This document shows positions 10,612 to 25,800 of a stretch of 64,000 nucleotides of DNA, one piece after another (position 1 is the stretch's first letter; every line of letters starts with the position of its first letter). Position numbers and translations under genes: made by a program. The stretch is from Osedax fenrisi (taxonomy: Eukaryota; Annelida; Polychaeta; Sabellida; Siboglinidae): positions 1-64,000 of the forward strand of contig CAXHSG010000177.1 in assembly GCA_964019155.1 (NCBI GenBank). The letters run 5' to 3'. Below the pieces are notes generated by a model. It had not been told where the DNA came from, made no database searches, and worked only from the letters and a program-made list of their open reading frames with translations.

Positions 10612-13600
10612 TTAAGTATAGCATGGGTTTTAATGATATCATTAGTTTTAAGTATAGCATGGGCGTTAATGATATCATTAGTTTTAAGTATAGCATGGAT
10701 ATTAATGATATCATTAGTTTTAAGTATAGCATGGGTGTTAATGATAGCATTAGTTTTAAGTATAGCATGGATGTTAATGATAGCATGGGTGATAAGTATA
10801 GCATGGGTGTTAATGATAGCATTAGTTTTAAGTATAGCATGGGTATTAATGATAGCATTAGTTTTAAGTATAGCATGGGTGTTAATGATATCATTAGTTT
10901 TAAGTATAGCATGGGTTTTAATGATAGCATTAGTTTTAAGTATAGCATGGGTGTCAATGATAGCATTAGTTTTAAGTATAGCATGGATGTTAGTGATAGT
11001 ATTAGTTTTAAGTATAGCATGGGTGTTAATGATAGCATTAGTTTTAAGTATAACATGGGATTTAATGATAGCATTAGTTTTAAGTATAGCATGGGTGTCA
11101 ATGATAGCATTAGTTTTAAGTATAGCATGGATGTTAATGATAGCATTAGTTTTAAGTATAGCATGTGTGTTAATGATAACATTAGTTTTAAGTATAGCAT
11201 GGGTGTTAATAATAGCATTAGTTTTAAGTATAGCATGGTTTTAATGATAGCATTAATTTTAAGTATAGCATGGGTATTAATGATATCATTAGTTTTAATG
11301 ATAGCATTAGTTTTAAGTATAGCATGGGTATTAATGAAAGCATTAGTTTTAAGTATAGCATGGGTGTTAATGATAGCATTACTTTTAAGTATAACATGGA
11401 TGTTAATGATAGCATTAGTTTTAAGTATAGCATGGGTGTTAATAATAGCATTAGTTTTAAGTATAGCATGGTTTTAATGATAGCATTAGTTTTAAGTATA
11501 GCATGGGTATTAATGATAGCATTAGTTTTAATGATAGCATTAGTTTTAAGTATAGCATGGGTATTAATGATAGCATTAGTTTTAAGTATAGCATGGGTGT
11601 TAATGATATCATTAGTTTTAAGTATAGCATGGGTATTAATGATGGCATTAGTTATAAGTATAGCATGGGTATTAATGATAGCATTAGTTTTAAGTATAGC
11701 ATGGGTATTAATGATAGCATTAGTTTTAAGTATAGCATGTGTGTTAATGATAGCATTAGTTTTAAGTATAGCATGGGTGTTAATGATAGTATTAGTTTTA
11801 AGTATAATATAGATGTTAACGATAGCATTAGTTTTAAGTACAGCATGGGTGTTAATGATAGCATTAGTTTTAAGTATAACATGGGTGTTAATGATAGCAT
11901 TAGTTTTAAGTATAGCATGGGTGTTAATGATAGCATTAGTTTTAATTATAACATGGGTGTTAATGATAGCATTAGTTTTAATGATAGCATGGGTGTTAAT
12001 GATAGCATTAGTTTTAAGTATAGCATGGGTAGTAATGATATCATTAGTTTTAAGTATAGCATGGGTGTTAATGATAGCTTTAGTTTTAAGTATAGCATGG
12101 GTGTTAATGATAGCATTAGTTTTAAGTATAGCATGGATGTTAATGATAGCTTTGTTTTAAGTATAGAATGGGTTTTAATGATAGCATTAGTTTTAAGTAT
12201 AGCATGGGTGTTAATGATAGCATTAGTTTTAATGATAGCATGGGTGTTAATGATAGCATTAGTTTTAATGATAGCATGGGTGTTAATGATAGCATTAGTT
12301 TTAATGATAGCATTAGTTTTAAGTATAGCATGGGTATTAATGATAGCATTAGTTTTAAGTATAGCATGGGTGTTAATAATAGCTTTACTTTTAAGTATAA
12401 CATGGATGTTAATGATAGCATTAGTTTTAAGTATAGCATGGGTGTTAATGATAACATTAGTTTTAATGATAGCATTAGTTTTAAGTATATCATATATTTT
12501 AATGATAGCATTAGTTTTAAGTATAGCATGTGTGTTAATGATATCATTAGTTTTAAGTATAGCATGGGTGTTAATGATAGTATTAGTTTTAAGTATAATA
12601 TAGATGTTAATGATAGCATTAGTTATAAGTATAACATGGGTGTTAATGATAGCATTAGTTTTAAGTATAGCATGGGTATTAATGATAGCATTAGTTTTAA
12701 GTATAGAATGGGTGTTAATGATATCATTAGTTTTAATAATAGCATGGGTGTTAATGATAGCATTAGTTATAAGTATAGCATGAGTGTTAATGATAGCATT
12801 AGTTTTAAGTATAGCATGGGTTTTAATGATAGCATTAGTTTTAAGTATAGCATGGGTTTAATGATGGCATTAGTTATAAGTATAGCATGGGTATTAATGA
12901 TAGAATTAGTTTTAATGATAGCATGGGTGTTAATGATAGCATTAGTTTTAATGATAGCATTAGTTTTAAGTATAGCATGGGTATTAATGATAGCATTAGT
13001 TTTAAGTATAGCATGGGTGTTAATGATAACTTTACTTTTAAGTATAACATGGATGTTAATGATAGCATTAGTTTTAAGTATAGCATGGGTGTTAATGATA
13101 ACATTAGTTTTAATGATAGCATTAGTTTTAAGTATATCATGTATGTTAATGATAGCATTAGTTTTAAGTATAGCATGGGTGTTAATGATAGTATTAGTTT
13201 TAAGTAAAATATAGATGTTAATGATAGCATTAGTTTTAAGTATAGCATGGGTGTTAATGATAGCATTAGTTTTAATTATAACATGGGTGTTAATGATAGC
13301 ATTAGTTTTAATGATAGCATGGGTGTTAATGATAGCATTAGTTTTAAGTATAGCATGGGTAGTAATGATATCATTAGTTTTAAGTATAGCATGGGTGTTA
13401 ATGATAGCTTTAGTTTTAAGTATAGCATGGGTGTTAATGATAGCATTAGTTTTAAGTATAGCATGGATGTTAATGATAGCTTTAGTTTTAAGTATAGCAT
13501 GGGTTTTAATGATATCATTAGTTTTAAGTATAGCATGGGCGTTAATGATATCATTAGTTTTAAGTATAGCATGGATATTAATAATATCATTAGTTTTAAG

Positions 13601-16600
13601 TATAGCATGGGTGTTAATGATAGCATTAGTTTTAAGTATAGCATGGATGTTAATGATAGCATGGGTGATAAGTATAGCATGGGTGTTAATGATAGCATTA
13701 GTTTTAAGTATAGCATGGGTATTAATGATAGCATTAGTTTTAAGTATAGCATGGGTGTTAATGATATCATTAGTTTTAAGTATAGCATGGGTTTTAATGA
13801 TAGCATTAGTTTTAAGTATAGCATGGGTGTCAATGATAGCATTAGTTTTAAGTATAGCATGGATGTTAGTGATATTATTAGTTTTAAGTATAGCATGGGT
13901 GTTAATGATAGCATTAGTTATAAGTATAGCATGGGTGTTAATGATAGCATTAGTTTTAAGTATAACATGGGATTTAATGATAGCATTAGTTTTAAGTATA
14001 GCATGGGTGTTAATGATAGCATTACTTTTAAGTATAACATGGATGTTAATGATAGCATTAGTTTTAAGTATAGCATGGGTGTTAATAATAGCATTAGTTT
14101 TAAGTATAGCATGGTTTTAATGATAGCATTAGTTTGAAGTATAGCATGGGTATTAATGATGGCATTAGTTATAAGTATAGCATGGGTATTAATGATAGCA
14201 TTAGTTTTAAGTATAGCATGGGTATTAATGATAGCATTAGTTTTAAGTATAGCATGGGTGTTAATGATATCATTAGTTTTAATAATAGCATGGGTGTTAA
14301 TGATAGCATTAGTTATAAGTATAGCATGAGTGTTAATGATAGCATTAGTTTTAAGTATAGCATGGGTTTTAATGATAGCATTAGTTTTAAGTATAGCATG
14401 GGTTTAATGATGGCATTAGTTATAAGTATAGCATGGGTATTAATGATAGCATTAGTTTTAATGATAGCATGGGTGTTAATGATAGCATTAGTTTTAATGA
14501 TAGCATTAGTTTTAAGTATAGCATGGGTGTTAATGATAACATTTGTTTTAATGATAGCATTAGTTTTAAGTATATCATGTATGTTAATGATATCATTAGT
14601 TTTAAGTATAGCATGGGTGTTAATGATAGCTTTAGTTTTAAGTATAGCATGGGTGTTAATGATAGCATTAGTTTTAAGTATAGCATGGATGTTAATGATA
14701 GCTTTAGTTTTAAGTATAGCATGGGTTTTAATGATAGCATTAGTTTTAATGATAGCATTAGTTTTAAGTATAGCATGGGTATTAATGATAGCATTAGTTT
14801 TAAGTATAGTATGGGTGTTAATGATAGCATTACTTTTAAGTATAACATGGATGTTAATGATAGCATTAGTTTTAAGTATAGCATGGGTGTTAATAATAGC
14901 ATTAGTTTTAAGTATAGCATGGTTTTAATGATAGCATTAGTTTTAAGTATAGCATGGGTATTAATGATAGCATTAGTTTTAATGATAGCATTAGTTTTAA
15001 GTATAGCATGGGTATTAATGATAGCATTAGTTTTAAGTATAGCATGGGTATTAATGATAGCATTAGTTTTAAGTATAGCATGGGTATTAATGATGGCATT
15101 AGTTATAAGTATAGCATGGGTATTAATGATAGCATTAGTTTTAAGTATAGCATGGGTATTAATGATAGCATTAGTTTTAATGATAGCATTAGTTTTAAGT
15201 ATAGCATGGGTATTAATGATAGCATTAGTTTTAAGTATAGCATGGGTGTTAATGATAGCATTACTTTTAAGTATAACATGGATGTTAATGATAGCATTAG
15301 TTTTAAGTATAGCATGGGTGTTAATGATAACATTAGTTTTAATGATATCATTAGTTTTAAGTATATCATGTATGTTAATGATAGAATTAGTTTTAAGTAT
15401 AGCATGGGTATTAATGATAGCATTAGTTTTAAGTATAGCATGTGTGTTAATGATAGTATTAGTTTTAAGTATAATATAGATGTTAACGATAGCATTAGTT
15501 TTAAGTACAGTATGGGTGTTAATGATAGCATTAGTTTTAAGTATAGCAAGGGTATTAATGATAGCATTAGTTTTAAGTATAGCATGGGTATTAATGATAG
15601 CATTAGTTTTAAGTATAGCATGTGTATTAATGATGGCATTAGTTATAAGTATAGCATGGGTATTAATGATAGCATTAGTTTTAAGTATAGCATGGGTATT
15701 AATGATAGCATTAGTTTTAATGATAGCATTAGTTTTAAGTATAGCATGGGTATTAATGATAGCATTAGTTTTAAGTATAGCATGGGTGTTAATGATAGCA
15801 TTACTTTTAAGTATAACATGGATGTTAATGATAGCATTAGTTTTAAGTATAGCATGGGTGTTAATGATAACATTAGTTTTAATGATATCATTAGTTTTAA
15901 GTATATCATGTATGTTAATGATAGCATTAGTTTTAAGTATAGCATGGGTATTAATGATAGCATTAGTTTTAAGTATAGCATGTGTGTTAATGATAGAATT
16001 AGTTTTAAGTATAGCATGGGTGTTAATGATAGTATTAGTTTTAAGTATAATATAGATGTTAACGATAGCATTAGTTTTAAGTACAGCATGGGTGTTAATG
16101 ATAGCATTAGTTTTAAGTATAACATGGGTGTTAATGATAGCATTAGTTTTAAGTATAACATGGGTGTTAATGATAGCATTAGTTTTAAGTATAGCATGGG
16201 TGTTAATGATAGCATTAGTTTTAAGTATAGCATGGGTAGTAATGATATCATTAGTTTTAAGTATAGCATGGGTGTTAATGATATCATTAGTTTTAAGTAT
16301 AGCATGGGTTTTAATGATAGCATTAGTTTTAAGTATAGCATGGGTGTCAATGATAGCATTAGTTTTAAGTATAGCATGGATGTTAGTGATATTATTAGTT
16401 TTAAGTATAGCATGGGTGTTAATGATAGCATTAGTTATAAGTATAGCATGGGTGTTAATGATAGCATTAGTTTTAAGTATAACATGGGATTTAATGATAG
16501 CATTAGTTTTAAGTATAGCATGGGTGTTAATGATAGCATTACTTTTAAGTATAACATGGATGTTAATGATAGCATTAGTTTTAAGTATAGCATGGGTGTT

Positions 16601-17924
16601 AATAATAGCATTAGTTTTAAGTATAGCATGGTTTTAATGATAGCATTAGTTTGAAGTATAGCATGGGTATTAATGATGGCATTAGTTATAAGTATAGCAT
16701 GGGTATTAATGATAGCATTAGTTTTAAGTATAGCATGGGTATTAATGATAGCATTAGTTTTAAGTATAGCATGGGTGTTAATGATATCATTAGTTTTAAT
16801 AATAGCATGGGTGTTAATGATAGCATTAGTTATAAGTATAGCATGAGTGTTAATGATAGCATTAGTTTTAAGTATAGCATGGGTTTTAATGATAGCATTA
16901 GTTTTAAGTATAGCATGGGTTTAATGATGGCATTAGTTATAAGTATAGCATGGGTATTAATGATAGCATTAGTTTTAATGATAGCATGGGTGTTAATGAT
17001 AGCATTAGTTTTAATGATAGCATTAGTTTTAAGTATAGCATGGGTGTTAATGATAACATTTGTTTTAATGATAGCATTAGTTTTAAGTATATCATGTATG
17101 TTAATGATATCATTAGTTTTAAGTATAGCATGGGTGTTAATGATAGCTTTAGTTTTAAGTATAGCATGGGTGTTAATGATAGCATTAGTTTTAAGTATAG
17201 CATGGATGTTAATGATAGCTTTAGTTTTAAGTATAGCATGGGTTTTAATGATAGCATTAGTTTTAATGATAGCATTAGTTTTAAGTATAGCATGGGTATT
17301 AATGATAGCATTAGTTTTAAGTATAGTATGGGTGTTAATGATAGCATTACTTTTAAGTATAACATGGATGTTAATGATAGCATTAGTTTTAAGTATAGCA
17401 TGGGTGTTAATAATAGCATTAGTTTTAAGTATAGCATGGTTTTAATGATAGCATTAGTTTTAAGTATAGCATGGGTATTAATGATAGCATTAGTTTTAAT
17501 GATAGCATTAGTTTTAAGTATAGCATGGGTATTAATGATAGCATTAGTTTTAAGTATAGCATGGGTATTAATGATAGCATTAGTTTTAAGTATAGCATGG
17601 GTATTAATGATGGCATTAGTTATAAGTATAGCATGGGTATTAATGATAGCATTAGTTTTAAGTATAGCATGGGTATTAATGATAGCATTAGTTTTAATGA
17701 TAGCATTAGTTTTAAGTATAGCATGGGTATTAATGATAGCATTAGTTTTAAGTATAGCATGGGTGTTAATGATAGCATTACTTTTAAGTATAACATGGAT
17801 GTTAATGATAGCATTAGTTTTAAGTATAGCATGGGTGTTAATGATAACATTAGTTTTAATGATATCATTAGTTTTAAGTATATCATGTATGTTAATGATA
17901 GAATTAGTTTTAAGTATAGCATGG
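10612..17924 (+). repeat. ~7.4-kb HOR, copy 2
   Basis: Directly follows copy 1 with about 20 bp between the match limits, so this is a true tandem HOR. It is 108 bp shorter than copy 1 through loss of 72 bp near 12.2 kb and 36 bp near 13.5 kb, both whole numbers of 18-bp half units. Deletion landmarks recur at 11244, 11477, 14120, 14928, 16637 and 17445. Past 17924 the sequence continues as a third copy of the nested 2,517-bp component. Confidence 0.88.
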
Positions 17925-20900
17925 GTATTAATGATAGCATTAGTTTTAAGTATAGCATGTGTGTTAATGATAGTATTAGTTTTAAGTATAATATAGATGT
18001 TAACGATAGCATTAGTTTTAAGTACAGTATGGGTGTTAATGATAGCATTAGTTTTAAGTATAGCAAGGGTATTAATGATAGCATTAGTTTTAAGTATAGC
18101 ATGGGTATTAATGATAGCATTAGTTTTAAGTATAGCATGTGTATTAATGATGGCATTAGTTATAAGTATAGCATGGGTATTAATGATAGCATTAGTTTTA
18201 AGTATAGCATGGGTATTAATGATAGCATTAGTTTTAATGATAGCATTAGTTTTAAGTATAGCATGGGTATTAATGATAGCATTAGTTTTAAGTATAGCAT
18301 GGGTGTTAATGATAGCATTACTTTTAATGATATCATTAGTTTTAAGTATATCATGTATGTTAATGATAGCATTAGTTTTAAGTATAGCATGGGTATTAAT
18401 GATAGCATTAGTTTTAAGTATAGCATGTGTATTAATGATAGAATTAGTTTTAAGTATAGCATGGGTGTTAATGATAGTATTAGTTTTAAGTATAATATAG
18501 ATGTTAACGATAGCATTAGTTTTAAGTACAGCATGGGTGTTAATGATAGCATTAGTTTTAAGTATAACATGGGTGTTAATGATAGCATTAGTTTTAAGTA
18601 TAACATGGGTGTTAATGATAGCATTAGTTTTAAGTATAGCATGGGTGTTAATGATAGCATTAGTTTTAAGTATAGCATGGGTAGTAATGATATCATTAGT
18701 TTTAAGTATAGCATGGGTGTTAATGATAGCTTTAGTTTTAAGTATAATATAGATGTTAACGATAGCATTAGTTTTAAGTACAGCATGGGTGTTAATGATA
18801 GCATTAGTTTTAAGTATAACATGGGTGTTAATGATAGCATTAGTTTTAAGTATAGCATGGGTGTTAATGATAGCATTAGTTTTAAGTATAGCATGGGTAG
18901 TAATGATATCATTAGTTTTAAGTATAGCATGGGTGTTAATGATAGCTTTAGTTTTAAGTATAGCATGGGTGTTAATGATAGCATTAGTTTTAAGTATAGC
19001 ATGGATGTTAATGATAGCTTTAGTTTTAAGTATAGCATGGGTGTTAATGATAGCTTTAGTTTTAAGTATAGCATGGGTGTTAATGATAGCATTAGTTTTA
19101 AGTATAGCATGGATGTTAATGATAGCTTTAGTTTTAAGTATAGCATGGGTTTTAATGATAGCATTAGTTTTAAGTATAGCATGGGTTTTAATGATATCAT
19201 TAATTTTAAGTATAGCATGGGCGTTAATGATATCATTAGTTTTAAGTATAGCATGGATATTAATGATATCATTAGTTTTAAGTATAGCATGGGTGTTAAT
19301 GATAGCATTAGTTTTAAGTATAGCATGGATGTTAATGATAGCATGGGTGATAAGTATAGCATGGGTGTTAATGATAGCATTAGTTTTAAGTATAGCATGG
19401 GTATTAATGATAGCATTAGTTTTAAGTATAGCATGGGTGTTAATGATATCATTAGTTTTAAGTATAGCATGGGTTTAATGATAGCATTAGTTTGAAGTAT
19501 AGCATGGGTATTAATGATGGCATTAGTTATAAGTATAGCATGGGTATTAATGATAGCATTAGTTTTAAGTATAGCATGGGTATTAATGATAGCATTAGTT
19601 TTAAGTATAGCATGGGTGTTAATGATATCATTAGTTTTAATAATAGCATGGGTGTTAATGATAGCATTAGTTATAAGTATAGCATGAGTGTTAATGATAG
19701 CATTAGTTTTAAGTATAGCATGGGTTTTAATGATAGCATTAGTTATAAGTATAGCATGGGTGTTAATGATAGCATTAGTTTTAAGTATAACATGGGATTT
19801 AATGATAGCATTAGTTTTAAGTATAGCATGGGTGTTAATGATAGCATTACTTTTAAGTATAACATGGATGTTAATGATAGCATTAGTTTTAAGTATAGCA
19901 TGGGTGTTAATAATAGCATTAGTTTTAAGTATAGCATGGTTTTAATGATAGCATTAGTTTGAAGTATAGCATGGGTATTAATGATGGCATTAGTTATAAG
20001 TATAGCATGGGTATTAATGATAGCATTAGTTTTAAGTATAGCATGGGTATTAATGATAGCATTAGTTTTAAGTATAGCATGGGTGTTAATGATATCATTA
20101 GTTTTAATAATAGCATGGGTGTTAATGATAGCATTAGTTATAAGTATAGCATGAGTGTTAATGATAGCATTAGTTTTAAGTATAGCATGGGTTTTAATGA
20201 TAGCATTAGTTTTAAGTATAGCATGGGTTTAATGATGGCATTAGTTATAAGTATAGCATGGGTATTAATGATAGCATTAGTTTTAATGATAGCATGGGTG
20301 TTAATGATAGCATTAGTTTTAATGATAGCATTAGTTTTAAGTATAGCATGGGTGTTAATGATAACATTTGTTTTAATGATAGCATTAGTTTTAAGTATAT
20401 CATGGGTTTTAATGATAGCATTAGTTTTAAGTATAGCATGGGTTTAATGATGGCATTAGTTATAAGTATAGCATGGGTATTAATGATAGCATTAGTTTTA
20501 ATGATAGCATGGGTGTTAATGATAGCATTAGTTTTAATGATAGCATTAGTTTTAAGTATAGCATGGGTGTTAATGATAGCTTTAGTTTTAAGTATAGCAT
20601 GGGTGTTAATGATAGCATTAGTTTTAAGTATAGCATGGATGTTAATGATAGCTTTAGTTTTAAGTATAGCATGGGTTTTAATGATAGCATTAGTTTTAAT
20701 GATAGCATTAGTTTTAAGTATAGCATGGGTATTAATGATAGCATTAGTTTTAAGTATAGTATGGGTGTTAATGATAGCATTACTTTTAAGTATAACATGG
20801 ATGTTAATGATAGCATTAGTTTTAAGTATAGCATGGGTGTTAATAATAGCATTAGTTTTAAGTATAGCATGGTTTTAATGATAGCATTAGTTTTAAGTAT

Positions 20901-22352
20901 AGCATGGGTATTAATGATAGCATTAGTTTTAATGATAGCATTAGTTTTAAGTATAGCATGGGTATTAATGATAGCATTAGTTTTAAGTATAGCATGGGTA
21001 TTAATGATAGCATTAGTTTTAAGTATAGCATGGGTATTAATGATGGCATTAGTTATAAGTATAGCATGGGTATTAATGATAGCATTAGTTTTAAGTATAG
21101 CATGGGTATTAATGATAGCATTAGTTTTAATGATAGCATTAGTTTTAAGTATAGCATGGGTATTAATGATAGCATTAGTTTTAAGTATAGCATGGGTGTT
21201 AATGATAGCATTACTTTTAAGTATAACATGGATGTTAATGATAGCATTAGTTTTAAGTATAGCATGGGTGTTAATGATAACATTAGTTTTAATGATATCA
21301 TTAGTTTTAAGTATATCATGTATGTTAATGATAGAATTAGTTTTAAGTATAGCATGGGTATTAATGATAGCATTAGTTTTAAGTATAGCATGTGTGTTAA
21401 TGATAGTATTAGTTTTAAGTATAATATAGATGTTAACGATAGCATTAGTTTTAAGTACAGCATGGGTGTTAATGATAGCATTAGTTTTAAGTATAGCAAG
21501 GGTATTAATGATAGCATTAGTTTTAAGTATAGCATGGGTATTAATGATAGCATTAGTTTTAAGTATAGCATGTGTATTAATGATGGCATTAGTTATAAGT
21601 ATAGCATGGGTATTAATGATAGCATTAGTTTTAAGTATAGCATGGGTATTAATGATAGCATTAGTTTTAATGATAGCATTAGTTTTAAGTATAGCATGGG
21701 TATTAATGATAGCATTAGTTTTAAGTATAGCATGGGTGTTAATGATAGCATTACTTTTAAGTATAACATGGATGTTAATGATAGCATTAGTTTTAAGTAT
21801 AGCATGGGTGTTAATGATAACATTAGTTTTAATGATATCATTAGTTTTAAGTATATCATGTATGTTAATGATAGCATTAGTTTTAAGAATAGCATGGGTA
21901 TTAATGATAGCATTAGTTTTAAGTATAGCATGTGTGTTAATGATAGAATTAGTTTTAAGTATAGCATGGGTGTTAATGATAGTATTAGTTTTAAGTATAA
22001 TATAGATGTTAACGATAGCATTAGTTTTAAGTACAGCATGGGTGTTAATGATAGCATTAGTTTTAAGTATAACATGGGTGTTAATGATAGCATTAGTTTT
22101 AAGTATAACATGGGTGTTCATGATAGCATTAGTTTTAAGTATAGCATGGGTGTTAATGATAGCATTAGTTTTAAGTATAGCATGGGTAGTAATGATATCA
22201 TTAGTTTTAAGTATAGCATGGGTGTTAATGATAGCTTTAGTTTTAAGTATAGCATGGGTGTTAATGATAGCATTAGTTTTAAGTATAATATAGATGTTAA
22301 CGATAGCATTAGTTTTAAGTACAGCATGGGTGTTAATGATAGCATTAGTTTT
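17630..22352 (+). repeat. 5,232-bp HOR, copy 1
   Basis: Pairs with 22862-27584 at a constant offset of 5,232 bp (291 x 18 minus 6, agreeing with several deletion monomers inside). Inside are smaller tandem events: a 252-bp duplication of the GTTAAC landmark region (18.50 and 18.75 kb), a 467-bp duplication (19.49 and 19.96 kb) and a 215-bp one (about 20.24 and 20.46 kb). Copies differ by a few substitutions, for example ATTTTAAGAATAGC near 21890, which is not seen at the partner site. Confidence 0.87.
20460..22121 (-). other. Minus-strand open frame of 553 codons; repeat by-product
   Basis: The frame reads AILKTNAIINTH repeats and switches to MLYLKLMLSLTP repeats after a one-base-deletion monomer. 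It is duplicated 5,232 bp downstream (25692-27353) with the HOR. Equivalent minus-strand open frames occur all along the array. No gene boundary or domain is visible, so no protein is proposed. Confidence 0.85.
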
Positions 22353-22861
22353 AATAATAGCATGGGTGTTAATGATAGCATTAGTTATAAGTATAGCATG
22401 AGTGTTAATGATAGCATTAGTTTTAAGTATAGCATGGGTTTTAATGATAGCATTAGTTATAAGTATAGCATGGGTGTTAATGATAGCATTAGTTTTAAGT
22501 ATAACATGGGATTTAATGATAGCATTAGTTTTAAGTATAGCATGGGTGTTAATGATAGCATTACTTTTAAGTATAACATGGATGTTAATGATAGCATTAG
22601 TTTTAAGTATAGCATGGGTGTTAATAATAGCATTAGTTTTAAGTATAGCATGGTTTTAATGATAGCATTAGTTTGAAGTATAGCATGGGTATTAATGATG
22701 GCATTAGTTATAAGTATAGCATGGGTATTAATGATAGCATTAGTTTTAAGTATAGCATGGGTATTAATGATAGCATTAGTTTTAAGTATAGCATGGGTAG
22801 TAATGATATCATTAGTTTTAAGTATAGCATGGGTGTTAATGATAGCTTTAGTTTTAAGTAT

Positions 22862-25800
22862 AGCATGGGTATTAATGATAGCATTAGTTTTAAGTATAGC
22901 ATGGGTATTAATGATAGCATTAGTTTTAATGATAGCATTAGTTTTAAGTATAGCATGGGTATTAATGATAGCATTAGTTTTAAGTATAGCATGGGTGTTA
23001 ATGATAGCATTACTTTTAAGTATAACATGGATGTTAATGATAGCATTAGTTTTAAGTATAGCATGGGTGTTAATGATAACATTAGTTTTAATGATATCAT
23101 TAGTTTTAAGTATATCATGTATGTTAATGATAGAATTAGTTTTAAGTATAGCATGGGTATTAATGATAGCATTAGTTTTAAGTATAGCATGTGTGTTAAT
23201 GATAGTATTAGTTTTAAGTATAATATAGATGTTAACGATAGCATTAGTTTTAAGTACAGTATGGGTGTTAATGATAGCATTAGTTTTAAGTATAGCAAGG
23301 GTATTAATGATAGCATTAGTTTTAAGTATAGCATGGGTATTAATGATAGCATTAGTTTTAAGTATAGCATGTGTATTAATGATGGCATTAGTTATAAGTA
23401 TAGCATGGGTATTAATGATAGCATTAGTTTTAAGTATAGCATGGGTATTAATGATAGCATTAGTTTTAATGATAGCATTAGTTTTAAGTATAGCATGGGT
23501 ATTAATGATAGCATTAGTTTTAAGTATAGCATGGGTGTTAATGATAGCATTACTTTTAATGATATCATTAGTTTTAAGTATATCATGTATGTTAATGATA
23601 GCATTAGTTTTAAGTATAGCATGGGTATTAATGATAGCATTAGTTTTAAGTATAGCATGTGTGTTAATGATAGAATTAGTTTTAAGTATAGCATGGGTGT
23701 TAATGATAGTATTAGTTTTAAGTATAATATAGATGTTAACGATAGCATTAGTTTTAAGTACAGCATGGGTGTTAATGATAGCATTAGTTTTAAGTATAAC
23801 ATGGGTGTTAATGATAGCATTAGTTTTAAGTATAACATGGGTGTTAATGATAGCATTAGTTTTAAGTATAGCATGGGTGTTAATGATAGCATTAGTTTTA
23901 AGTATAGCATGGGTAGTAATGATATCATTAGTTTTAAGTATAGCATGGGTGTTAATGATAGCTTTAGTTTTAAGTATAATATAGATGTTAACGATAGCAT
24001 TAGTTTTAAGTACAGCATGGGTGTTAATGATAGCATTAGTTTTAAGTATAACATGGGTGTTAATGATAGCATTAGTTTTAAGTATAGCATGGGTGTTAAT
24101 GATAGCATTAGTTTTAAGTATAGCATGGGTAGTAATGATATCATTAGTTTTAAGTATAGCATGGGTGTTAATGATAGCTTTAGTTTTAAGTATAGCATGG
24201 GTGTTAATGATAGCATTAGTTTTAAGTATAGCATGGATGTTAATGATAGCTTTAGTTTTAAGTATAGCATGGGTGTTAATGATAGCTTTAGTTTTAAGTA
24301 TAGCATGGGTGTTAATGATAGCATTAGTTTTAAGTATAGCATGGATGTTAATGATAGCTTTAGTTTTAAGTATAGCATGGGTTTTAATGATAGCATTAGT
24401 TTTAAGTATAGCATGGGTTTTAATGATATCATTAATTTTAAGTATAGCATGGGCGTTAATGATATCATTAGTTTTAAGTATAGCATGGATATTAATGATA
24501 TCATTAGTTTTAAGTATAGCATGGGTGTTAATGATAGCATTAGTTTTAAGTATAGCATGGATGTTAATGATAGCATGGGTGATAAGTATAGCATGGGTGT
24601 TAATGATAGCATTAGTTTTAAGTATAGCATGGGTATTAATGATAGCATTAGTTTTAAGTATAGCATGGGTGTTAATGATATCATTAGTTTTAAGTATAGC
24701 ATGGGTTTAATGATAGCATTAGTTTGAAGTATAGCATGGGTATTAATGATGGCATTAGTTATAAGTATAGCATGGGTATTAATGATAGCATTAGTTTTAA
24801 GTATAGCATGGGTATTAATGATAGCATTAGTTTTAAGTATAGCATGGGTGTTAATGATATCATTAGTTTTAATAATAGCATGGGTGTTAATGATAGCATT
24901 AGTTATAAGTATAGCATGAGTGTTAATGATAGCATTAGTTTTAAGTATAGCATGGGTTTTAATGATAGCATTAGTTATAAGTATAGCATGGGTGTTAATG
25001 ATAGCATTAGTTTTAAGTATAACATGGGATTTAATGATAGCATTAGTTTTAAGTATAGCATGGGTGTTAATGATAGCATTACTTTTAAGTATAACATGGA
25101 TGTTAATGATAGCATTAGTTTTAAGTATAGCATGGGTGTTAATAATAGCATTAGTTTTAAGTATAGCATGGTTTTAATGATAGCATTAGTTTGAAGTATA
25201 GCATGGGTATTAATGATGGCATTAGTTATAAGTATAGCATGGGTATTAATGATAGCATTAGTTTTAAGTATAGCATGGGTATTAATGATAGCATTAGTTT
25301 TAAGTATAGCATGGGTGTTAATGATATCATTAGTTTTAATAATAGCATGGGTGTTAATGATAGCATTAGTTATAAGTATAGCATGAGTGTTAATGATAGC
25401 ATTAGTTTTAAGTATAGCATGGGTTTTAATGATAGCATTAGTTTTAAGTATAGCATGGGTTTAATGATGGCATTAGTTATAAGTATAGCATGGGTATTAA
25501 TGATAGCATTAGTTTTAATGATAGCATGGGTGTTAATGATAGCATTAGTTTTAATGATAGCATTAGTTTTAAGTATAGCATGGGTGTTAATGATAACATT
25601 TGTTTTAATGATAGCATTAGTTTTAAGTATATCATGGGTTTTAATGATAGCATTAGTTTTAAGTATAGCATGGGTTTAATGATGGCATTAGTTATAAGTA
25701 TAGCATGGGTATTAATGATAGCATTAGTTTTAATGATAGCATGGGTGTTAATGATAGCATTAGTTTTAATGATAGCATTAGTTTTAAGTATAGCATGGGT

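Noticed and set aside
20460..22121. Minus-strand repeat proteins (ILKTNAIINTHA type)
   Set aside because: The open frame is the complement of the same satellite and is duplicated with the HOR; there is no independent evidence of a gene.
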